Of a stretch of 5,466 nucleotides of DNA, positions 1-5,466 are shown in pieces. The notes under the pieces were generated by a model that searched no databases, was not told the origin of the DNA, and worked only from the letters and a program-made list of their open reading frames with translations. Made by a program: the position numbers and the translations under genes. The stretch is from Pseudomonadota bacterium (GTDB lineage: Bacteria; Pseudomonadota; Gammaproteobacteria; Burkholderiales; Thiobacillaceae), in the NCBI GenBank assembly GCA_021821425.1, contig JAKACL010000198.1, positions 1 through 5,466 on the forward strand, read 5' to 3'. Within the stretch, counting starts at the first letter, position 1, and every line of letters starts with the position of its first letter.

Positions 1-2028
1 CTGCCCGGCGTGGCCTCGAAGATGTTCCTCATCTCCATCGGCGACCGCAGCGTGGGCGGCATGACCGCGCGCGACCAGTGCGTGGGGCCGTGGCAGATCC
101 CCGTGGCCGATTGCGCGATCACGCTGGCCGGCTACCGGACCACAGAGGGCGAGGCGTTTTCCATCGGCGAGAAGGCGCCGCTGGCGCTGATCGATGCGCC
201 GGCATCGGGACGCATGGCGATCGTCGAGGCGATCACCAATCTCGCCGCTGCGCGCGTGAACGGCCTGGGCCAGGTCAAGCTGTCGGCCAACTGGATGGCG
301 CCAGCCGGCCATCCCGGCGAGGACGCCGCGCTGTTCGATACCGTCGCCGCGGTTTCGAATTACTGCCAGGCGCTGGGTATCTCGATCCCGGTCGGCAAGG
401 ATTCGATGAGCATGAAGACCGTGTGGCAGGAAGGGGACGAAAATAAATCGGTAACGTCGCCGATCTCGCTGGTGATCTCCGCATTCGCCACCACCCCCGA
501 CGCGACGCAGCATCTGACGCCGCAGCTGCGCACCGATGCCGGCGACACCGACCTCATCCTGATCGATCTCGGGCGCGGCAAGAACCGCCTCGGCGCATCG
601 AGTTTCGCCCAAGCCTTCAAGCAGGTCGGCGACCGCTGTCCGGACGCGCCGGTCGCCGACGTGCTCAAGGCCTTTTTCGACACCGTGCAGGCGCTCAATG
701 CGGCGGGCAAGCTCCTGGCCTATCACGACCGCTCCGACGGCGGCCTGTTCGCGACCCTGTGTGAAATGGCCTTCGCCGGCCACTGCGGCGTGGAGATCGA
801 CGTGGACGAACTGTGCTCGGAGAAAATCCGCCTCGATGTCGAGGACGAAGGCCTGCCCGAGCCCGACATGCAGGATCCGCGCGGCTATTCGGAGCGCATC
901 TTCAACGTGCTGTTCAGCGAGGAAGCCGGCGCGCTGCTGCAGGTCCGCCGCAGCGACACCCAGGCGGTGATGCAGGCCTTCTTCGACGCCGGCCTGCGCG
1001 GCGAGTTCTTCATCGTCGGCCAGCCGCTGGAGAACGATCGCGTGCGCGTGCTGCGCCGCGAGCGGCTGATCCTCGATGAGGCGCGCAGCGAGCTGCAAAG
1101 CGCGTGGGCGCGCACCAGCTACGAGATGGCGAAGCTGCGCGACAACCCGGCGTGCGCCGAACAGGAATACGCGACCCAAGCCGATGCCGGCGACCCCGGC
1201 CTGCGCTATGCGCTCGGCTTCGATGCCAACGACGACATCGCCGCGCCCTTCATCGCGACCGGCAAGCGCCCGCGCGTCGCGGTGCTGCGCGAACAGGGCG
1301 TCAACGGCCAGGTCGAGATGGCCGCCGCATTCGACGCGGCGGGATTCGCGGCGGTCGACGTGCACATGAGCGACATCCTGACGGGCCGGGTCACTCTGGC
1401 CGACTTCGCCGGACTCGCCGCGTGCGGCGGCTTCAGCTATGGCGACGTGCTGGGCGCGGGCGGGGGCTGGGCCAAGTCCATCCTGTTCAACCCGCGCGCG
1501 CGGGATGCGTTTTCCGCCTTCTTCCAGCGTGCCGATACGTTCGCGCTGGGCGTGTGCAACGGCTGCCAGATGATGAGCCAGCTGCACGATCTGATCCCGG
1601 GTGCCGCGGCCTGGCCGCGCTTCGAACGCAACCTGTCGGAGCAGTTCGAAGCGCGTTTTGCCCAGGTCGAGGTGCTCGATTCGCCGTCGCTGTTCTTTGC
1701 CGGGATGGCCGGTTCAATGATGCCGGTCGTGGTGTCGCACGGCGAGGGCCGGGTGGAATTCCGCGAACCGGCGCACGCGGGGCAGGCGCTGGCCACCTTG
1801 CGCTACCTCGATTCCCGCGGGGCGCCGGCCGAGGCCTATCCGGCCAACCCGAATGGCTCGCCCGGCGGGCTGACCGGCTTTACCACGGCGGATGGCCGCT
1901 TCAGCATCCTGATGCCGCACCCGGAACGCGTGTTTCGCGCTGCCCAGCTGTCATGGCGACCGGACGGCATGACGGGGGCGGCGCCGTGGCTGCGGCTGTT
2001 CCGCAACGCGCGGCGCATGGTCGGTTAA
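1..2028 (+). CDS. purL: Phosphoribosylformylglycinamidine synthase (FGAM synthase), C-terminal half, 5'-truncated by window edge
   Basis: This enzyme converts FGAR, glutamine and ATP to FGAM in the cytoplasm, at the fourth step of de novo purine synthesis. The frame is open from base 1 (it begins [11 protein letters not shown]), so the GTG at position 10 is not the start. About 675 residues are visible, roughly the second half of the ~1300-residue large PurL. Compared from memory with E. coli PurL, collinear blocks are [13 protein letters not shown] (about 46-84), GKDSMSMKT in the synthase domain, and HDRSDGG (about 724-744) in the second AIRS-like domain. The class I glutaminase domain starts near 1270 ([15 protein letters not shown]). 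Its nucleophile cysteine is at 1555-1557 in GVCNGCQ, and the His and Glu of MPHPERVFR are at 1918-1920 and 1924-1926, so the catalytic triad is complete. The frame is intact and ends at TAA 2026-2028. Fusion of both activities in one chain marks the proteobacterial type rather than the PurL/PurQ/PurS type. Identity is near certain. Confidence 0.98.
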   Translation: MPGVASKMFLISIGDRSVGGMTARDQCVGPWQIPVADCAITLAGYRTTEGEAFSIGEKAPLALIDAPASGRMAIVEAITNLAAARVNGLGQVKLSANWMAPAGHPGEDAALFDTVAAVSNYCQALGISIPVGKDSMSMKTVWQEGDENKSVTSPISLVISAFATTPDATQHLTPQLRTDAGDTDLILIDLGRGKNRLGASSFAQAFKQVGDRCPDAPVADVLKAFFDTVQALNAAGKLLAYHDRSDGGLFATLCEMAFAGHCGVEIDVDELCSEKIRLDVEDEGLPEPDMQDPRGYSERIFNVLFSEEAGALLQVRRSDTQAVMQAFFDAGLRGEFFIVGQPLENDRVRVLRRERLILDEARSELQSAWARTSYEMAKLRDNPACAEQEYATQADAGDPGLRYALGFDANDDIAAPFIATGKRPRVAVLREQGVNGQVEMAAAFDAAGFAAVDVHMSDILTGRVTLADFAGLAACGGFSYGDVLGAGGGWAKSILFNPRARDAFSAFFQRADTFALGVCNGCQMMSQLHDLIPGAAAWPRFERNLSEQFEARFAQVEVLDSPSLFFAGMAGSMMPVVVSHGEGRVEFREPAHAGQALATLRYLDSRGAPAEAYPANPNGSPGGLTGFTTADGRFSILMPHPERVFRAAQLSWRPDGMTGAAPWLRLFRNARRMVG

Positions 2029-2074
2029 ACCGCGCTGCCCAGTCCCTGCGGCGCGCGTGCGGGTAGGTTGGGCG

Positions 2075-2118
2075 ATCAAGGCCGTCTATGCGAAAATAGC
2101 CTGCTTTGCCGCCTTGAT
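2075..2118. repeat. Exact 8-bp inverted repeat in the purL-ppc intergenic region
   Basis: ATCAAGGC at 2075-2082 is the exact reverse complement of GCCTTGAT at 2111-2118, with 28 nt between them. A smaller potential hairpin lies inside: AGGC 2079-2082 with GCCT 2099-2102, plus TAT 2087-2089 with ATA 2096-2098. The right arm overlaps the left arm of the terminator-like stem at 2108-2113, so the two structures cannot form together. The repeat is directly visible. A role as an RNA antiterminator or as an operator is inference. Confidence 0.5.
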
Positions 2119-2147
2119 AAATAACTGCTGCCCGGGCGGCCTTTTTT
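2108..2147 (+). terminator. Possible intrinsic terminator or attenuator directly before ppc
   Basis: GCCGCC (2108-2113) can pair with GGCGGC (2135-2140) across a 21-nt loop. One C and then six T residues (2142-2147) follow. A competing partner for the same right arm is AAGGCCG at 2078-2084 with CGGCCTT at 2137-2143. The T run sits about 115 bp after the purL stop and only 3 bp before the ppc ATG. It could end purL transcripts, or act as an attenuator on ppc mRNA. The stem is only 6 bp with a long loop, so it is weaker than a classical terminator, and GC-rich DNA gives such pairings easily. Confidence 0.35.
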
Positions 2148-2150
2148 GCC

Positions 2151-4973
2151 ATGAATGCACCCGAAACCCATCTTCTGACCGACGATCACCTGCGCGCGCA
2201 GGTCAAGCTGCTGGGCACCCTCCTGGGGCAGGTGCTGCTGCAGTTTGCCGGCGAGGACGTGTTCGAGGCGGTGGAAACCCTGCGGCGCGGCTTTGCCGAC
2301 CTGCAGCAGCAGGAAGACCAGCAGCGCCGCACCGAGCTGATGGCGATAATCGACGCCATGCCGGCCGACAAGGTGGAGCTGGTGGTGCGGGCGTTCTCCA
2401 GTTATTTCATGCTGGTCAACGTGGCGGAGGAAAGCTTTGCCCACCGCAACCGCCGCCGCATGCTGTCGCACGGCATGCCGTTGTGGGAAGGCTCGTTCGA
2501 CCGCACCCTGGGCGAGCTCAAGGCGCAGGGCGTGTCGCAGGGCACCCTCCAGGACATGCTCAATCGACTGCATTACGCGCCGGTGTTCACCGCGCACCCG
2601 ACCGAAGCGCGGCGTCGCGCGGTGATGGAAGGCATGCGCCGGATTTTCCTGATTTGCGACCAGCTCTACAGCCCGACCCTCGGGGTGAGCGACCAGCGCG
2701 AACTCGCAGCGGAGCTGGCCGCAGAAATCCAGGTGATGTGGCGCACCGACGAGTTGCGCAGCGCCAAGCTGGAAGTGCGCGACGAAGTGCGCAATGGCCT
2801 CTATTACGTGCGCGAAAGCCTGTTCGAGGCGGTGCCCAAGGCCTATCAGTATTTCGAGCGTGCGATCCGCAAGCATTACGGCGCGAACGCGGAAGGCGTC
2901 GGCGTGATCGAGGTGCCGAGCTTCATCCGATTTGGCTCATGGATTGGCGGCGACCGCGACGGCAACCCCTTCGTGACGGCGGACGTCACCGAGTGGACCG
3001 TGCATACGCAGATGCAGGCGGCGCTCGACGAATACCGCTCGCGCGTGCTGGAACTGCGCCGCACCCTCACCCATAGCAGCGGCTGGTGTACGCCCTCGCC
3101 AGCCTTTCTTGAGCGCCTGGGCCAATACGAGGACGAATTCGGCGAGCAGGTGTTCCGCGGCACCGCGGTGCAGATTTACAGCCGCGAGCCGTACCGGCGC
3201 ATGGCGGCAGTGATGCTGGCGCGGCTGGATGCGAACCTGTCCTATGTCCACCAGTGCCTGGCCGACGTGCCGAGCTTCGTGCCCTATCTGGCCTATGTGA
3301 ACGCCACCGAATTTCTCGGCGACCTCTATCTGCTGCGCGATTCGCTGATCAGCCATGGCGACCGCATCGTCGCCCGGCAGGACCTGCAGGCGCTGATCCG
3401 CCTGGTCGAAAGCTTCGGCTTCCATCTGCTGCAGCTCGATATCCGTCAGGAATCGACAGTGCATACGCGCACGGTGACGGCGCTGCTGGAGCAGATCGAC
3501 CCCGACTTCGACTACCCGGCCGCCAGCGAGCCCGACCGCCTGCAGCGGCTTGCCGGCTGGATCGGCCACATCGACGCCATCGGCGTCGACGACACCCGGC
3601 TGGACGACGAGGCGCGCGAGGCGATCGCGGTGTTCCGCCGCATGGCCAAGCTGCAGGCCGAGGTCGGCGACGAAGTCTTCGGCGCCTATGTGATTTCGAT
3701 GACGCACAGCGCCTCGCACGTGATGGAAGTCATGCTGCTGGCGCGTCTGGTCGGCCTGTGCGGTCATAACGGGCGCGACTGGTTCTGCCGCATCCAGGTG
3801 GCGCCGCTGTTCGAGACGGTGGACGACCTGCAGCGCAGCCAGGCGATCCTCGACCAGCTGCTGTCGAACAAGGTCTACCGTGCGCTGGTGGCCGCCGACG
3901 GCAATCGCCAGGAAGTCATGCTCGGCTATTCCGATTCGTGCAAGGACGGCGGCATCCTGGCGTCGAACTGGAACCTATATCAGGCCCAGCTTTCCATCAT
4001 TGCGCTGACCCAAAAACATGGCGTCGAATGCCGCCTGTTCCATGGCCGCGGCGGCACCGTCGGGCGCGGCGGCGGCCCCACCCACGAGGCGATCCTGTCG
4101 CAGCCGCCCGGCACCGTGAACGGCGAAATCAAGTTCACCGAGCAGGGCGAGATGCTGTACTACAAATACAGCAACCCCGAAACCGCCAACTATGAAATCG
4201 GCATGGGCGCCACCGGCCTGCTCAAAGCCAGCGCCACCGCACTGGCGAACTGCGGGGTCAACTACCCGCAGGCGTATCTCGACTGGATGCGCGACATCGC
4301 CGCAGCAGGCGAAACAGCCTACCGCGCGCTGATCGGCGCGCCCGGTTTCATTGATTATTTCTACGAGAGCACACCGGTCACCGAGATCGGTCTGCTCAAC
4401 ATCGGCAGCCGGCCGTCGCACCGCAAGAAGGCCGACCGTTCGCTGGGCTCGATCCGCGCGATTCCCTGGGTGTTCGGCTGGGCACAGTCGCGCCACACGC
4501 TGCCAGCCTGGTATGGCATCGGCAGCGCGCTGAAAAATTTTATCGACACCCAACCGGACGGCCTGGCGCATTTGCGGGCGATGTGTCGCGATTGGCCGTT
4601 CTTCCGCGGCCTGTTGTCCAACGTGCAGATGGCGCTGACCAAGGCCGACATGGAAATCGCCGAGGAATATGCGCGGCTGTGCGATCACCCCAACACGCAG
4701 ACGATCTATCGCGCGATCGCGGACGAGTTTGCGCTCACCGTGGCCGGCGTCAGGCAGGTGGTGCAGATCGAGACCCTGCTGGGCGACAACGAGGCGCTCG
4801 CCCTGTCGATTTCGCGCCGGCGCCCCTACATCGATCCGATCAACCACATTCAGGTGCTGATGCTGAAACGCTACCGCACGGACAGCGTGTGGGCGTCCGA
4901 GCAGGACACCTGGCTGACCCCGCTCAAGCGCTCGATCAACGCCATCGCTGCCGGGATGCGCAACACGGGATAA
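2151..4973 (+). CDS. ppc: Phosphoenolpyruvate carboxylase, complete
   Basis: PEP carboxylase adds bicarbonate to PEP to give oxaloacetate and phosphate, the cytoplasmic anaplerotic reaction. The 940-residue product is slightly longer than E. coli Ppc (883). By alignment from memory, catalytic His138 of E. coli matches H149 in VFTAHPTEARRR. FGSWIGGDRDGNP is at 261-273, Lys546 matches K598 in GYSDSCKDGG, and H579/R587 match H631/R639 in FHGRGGTVGRGGG. Residues binding the inhibitor aspartate in E. coli (R587, K773, R832, N881) match R639, K831, R890 and N938, so aspartate feedback is likely. The C-terminus MRNTG is the family signature. The loop at 757-764 differs from the glycine-rich E. coli loop. 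ATG 2151 is the only reasonable start: an in-frame TAA lies at 2118-2120, no ATG, GTG, TTG or CTG lies in frame between, and the N-terminus aligns with E. coli Ppc. No clear Shine-Dalgarno precedes it. Stop is TAA 4971-4973. Confidence 0.98.
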   Translation: MNAPETHLLTDDHLRAQVKLLGTLLGQVLLQFAGEDVFEAVETLRRGFADLQQQEDQQRRTELMAIIDAMPADKVELVVRAFSSYFMLVNVAEESFAHRNRRRMLSHGMPLWEGSFDRTLGELKAQGVSQGTLQDMLNRLHYAPVFTAHPTEARRRAVMEGMRRIFLICDQLYSPTLGVSDQRELAAELAAEIQVMWRTDELRSAKLEVRDEVRNGLYYVRESLFEAVPKAYQYFERAIRKHYGANAEGVGVIEVPSFIRFGSWIGGDRDGNPFVTADVTEWTVHTQMQAALDEYRSRVLELRRTLTHSSGWCTPSPAFLERLGQYEDEFGEQVFRGTAVQIYSREPYRRMAAVMLARLDANLSYVHQCLADVPSFVPYLAYVNATEFLGDLYLLRDSLISHGDRIVARQDLQALIRLVESFGFHLLQLDIRQESTVHTRTVTALLEQIDPDFDYPAASEPDRLQRLAGWIGHIDAIGVDDTRLDDEAREAIAVFRRMAKLQAEVGDEVFGAYVISMTHSASHVMEVMLLARLVGLCGHNGRDWFCRIQVAPLFETVDDLQRSQAILDQLLSNKVYRALVAADGNRQEVMLGYSDSCKDGGILASNWNLYQAQLSIIALTQKHGVECRLFHGRGGTVGRGGGPTHEAILSQPPGTVNGEIKFTEQGEMLYYKYSNPETANYEIGMGATGLLKASATALANCGVNYPQAYLDWMRDIAAAGETAYRALIGAPGFIDYFYESTPVTEIGLLNIGSRPSHRKKADRSLGSIRAIPWVFGWAQSRHTLPAWYGIGSALKNFIDTQPDGLAHLRAMCRDWPFFRGLLSNVQMALTKADMEIAEEYARLCDHPNTQTIYRAIADEFALTVAGVRQVVQIETLLGDNEALALSISRRRPYIDPINHIQVLMLKRYRTDSVWASEQDTWLTPLKRSINAIAAGMRNTG

Positions 4974-4975
4974 AT

Positions 4976-4980
4976 AGGGG
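4976..4980 (+). promoter_or_regulatory. Ribosome binding site AGGGG for the gene after ppc
   Basis: AGGGG lies between the ppc stop and the next gene. It touches the ATG at 4981 (0 nt spacing) but is 6 nt before the in-frame ATG at 4987, which is a normal spacing. It therefore favours 4987 as the true start. An in-frame TAG at 4975-4977 rules out any start further upstream. Confidence 0.6.
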
Positions 4981-5466
4981 ATGAGCATGGAAAGCGCCAT
5001 GACCGCGGCTTCTTCCGCATTGCCGAAGCGACGACGCGCACTGATTGTTTCCATCGGTGTCAGTGTCGTCCTGGCCGTCGTGGTATGCGCCTTGGCGCTG
5101 TATGCATTCATGCTCAATGTCGACCTGGGCGACATGAAGCGACGGCTGTCCAAGGAGATCGACGTTCGCCTGCAGGCCGAGCGCTATCTGATCGAGACGC
5201 GCAACCAGCTGACCGAGAGCCTGCGCGAAATCGAACAGCTGAAGGCGCAGCTGGCGTACAAGGAAACGGATTTCGAGGCCATGGCGACGGCCAGGCCTGC
5301 GCTGCCGGTAGTGGTGGAGTTTCGTTCGTCGCTGCTGGGCATGGGCATGGTCGCGGTCATCGAAAATACCAGCGACCGCCACCTCACCGTGGTGCTGGCC
5401 GTGCGCAATCCCACGCTGTCGACTGTCAAGCGCTTCACGCTGCAACTCGACCCCCGCTCCAGAACC
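4981..5466 (+). CDS. Uncharacterised single-pass inner-membrane protein with coiled coil, 3'-truncated by window edge
   Basis: I do not recognise this gene. The frame is open for 162 codons to the window end with no stop, so the C-terminus is missing. Numbering from ATG 4981, residues 1-19 are a short polar tail ending in KRRR. Residues 20-45 are a strongly hydrophobic helix (Ala/Val/Leu/Ile). The positive-inside rule puts the N-terminus in the cytoplasm and the rest in the periplasm. Residues 49-101 look like a coiled coil, with hydrophobic residues seven apart (L49, L56, then L70, L77, I84, L91; R63 breaks the series). After a Pro-containing linker (about 105-109), residues 110-158 alternate like beta strands, with ENTSDRHLTVVLAVRNP at 128-144 suggesting an Ig-like or similar sandwich domain. 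The helix is not followed by an obvious signal-peptidase site, so I read it as an anchor. The start is ATG 4981 or, better fitting the ribosome binding site, ATG 4987. It begins 7-13 bp after ppc, implying co-transcription. A role linked to PEP carboxylase is not implied by the sequence. Confidence 0.85.
   Translation, partial: MSMESAMTAASSALPKRRRALIVSIGVSVVLAVVVCALALYAFMLNVDLGDMKRRLSKEIDVRLQAERYLIETRNQLTESLREIEQLKAQLAYKETDFEAMATARPALPVVVEFRSSLLGMGMVAVIENTSDRHLTVVLAVRNPTLSTVKRFTLQLDPRSRT

Noticed and set aside
10..12. GTG at position 10 as a purL start giving a 672-residue protein
   Set aside because: The frame stays open to base 1 and the residues before it still match PurL. The visible part is the C-terminal half of a ~1300-residue enzyme, so the start is outside the window.
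436..456. Short AT-richer patch in purL (GAAAATAAATCGGTAACG)
   Set aside because: It encodes a variable surface stretch (DENKSVTS) between conserved PurL blocks. The frame is intact and there is no sign of an insertion.
2030..2051. CCGC/GCGG pairing just after the purL stop as a terminator
   Set aside because: The stem is only 4 bp and no T run follows.
2068..2097. Possible sigma70 promoter: TTGGGC (2068-2073) and GAAAAT (2092-2097), 18-bp spacer
   Set aside because: Only 3 of 6 and 4 of 6 consensus bases match, no better than chance. A ppc promoter may well lie here, but the sequence does not identify it. TTGATA at 2114-2119 resembles a -35 but has no -10 at the right distance.
2076..2876. 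Minus-strand open frame (266 codons) opposite the leader and 5' part of ppc
   Set aside because: It is a shadow of ppc, His/Leu/Ala-rich with no motif. A similar shadow lies at 2937-3767. Neither has support of its own.
1104..3076. Plus-strand open frames at 1104-2066 and 2057-3076 in other frames of purL and ppc
   Set aside because: Both are Arg/Ala/Gly-rich translations typical of off-frame reading in GC-rich genes, and they overlap well-supported coding frames almost entirely.
3975..5153. Long minus-strand open frame (392 codons) opposite the 3' part of ppc and the start of the next gene
   Set aside because: It lies antisense to an unmistakable ppc gene and runs into another gene. Its product has no recognisable domain and a composition typical of GC-rich shadow frames.

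Overview
This GC-rich window looks like ordinary proteobacterial housekeeping chromosome, most likely betaproteobacterial. The evidence is a large single-chain PurL of the gamma/beta-proteobacterial type (FGAM synthase fused to its glutaminase) and a full-length bacterial PEP carboxylase. The class-level guess rests on sequence style only. There are no mobile elements, CRISPR arrays, tRNA or rRNA genes, or phage genes that I can see. All three genes lie on the + strand.

Layout: (1) Positions 1-2028 hold the C-terminal half of purL, whose start lies outside the window. (2) Positions 2029-2150 are a 122-bp intergenic region. It carries an exact 8-bp inverted repeat and a GC-rich stem followed by six T residues that end 3 bp before the next start codon. 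No Shine-Dalgarno sequence is visible there. (3) Positions 2151-4973 hold a complete ppc gene (940 codons plus stop) with its catalytic residues and aspartate-inhibitor residues in place. (4) From 4981 (or 4987) to the window end is an open reading frame cut off by the edge. It encodes an uncharacterised protein with one N-terminal membrane helix, a coiled coil and the start of a beta-rich domain. It begins 7-13 bp after the ppc stop behind a purine-rich ribosome binding site, so it is probably co-transcribed with ppc.

How the genes relate: PurL makes FGAM in de novo purine synthesis, and PEP carboxylase refills oxaloacetate for the TCA cycle and the aspartate family. Aspartate is also a nitrogen donor in purine synthesis, so a metabolic link is possible, but adjacency alone does not show co-regulation. 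I found no convincing new system. The parts most worth a second look are the ppc leader, whose pairing arms are mutually exclusive, and the unrecognised membrane protein coupled to ppc.
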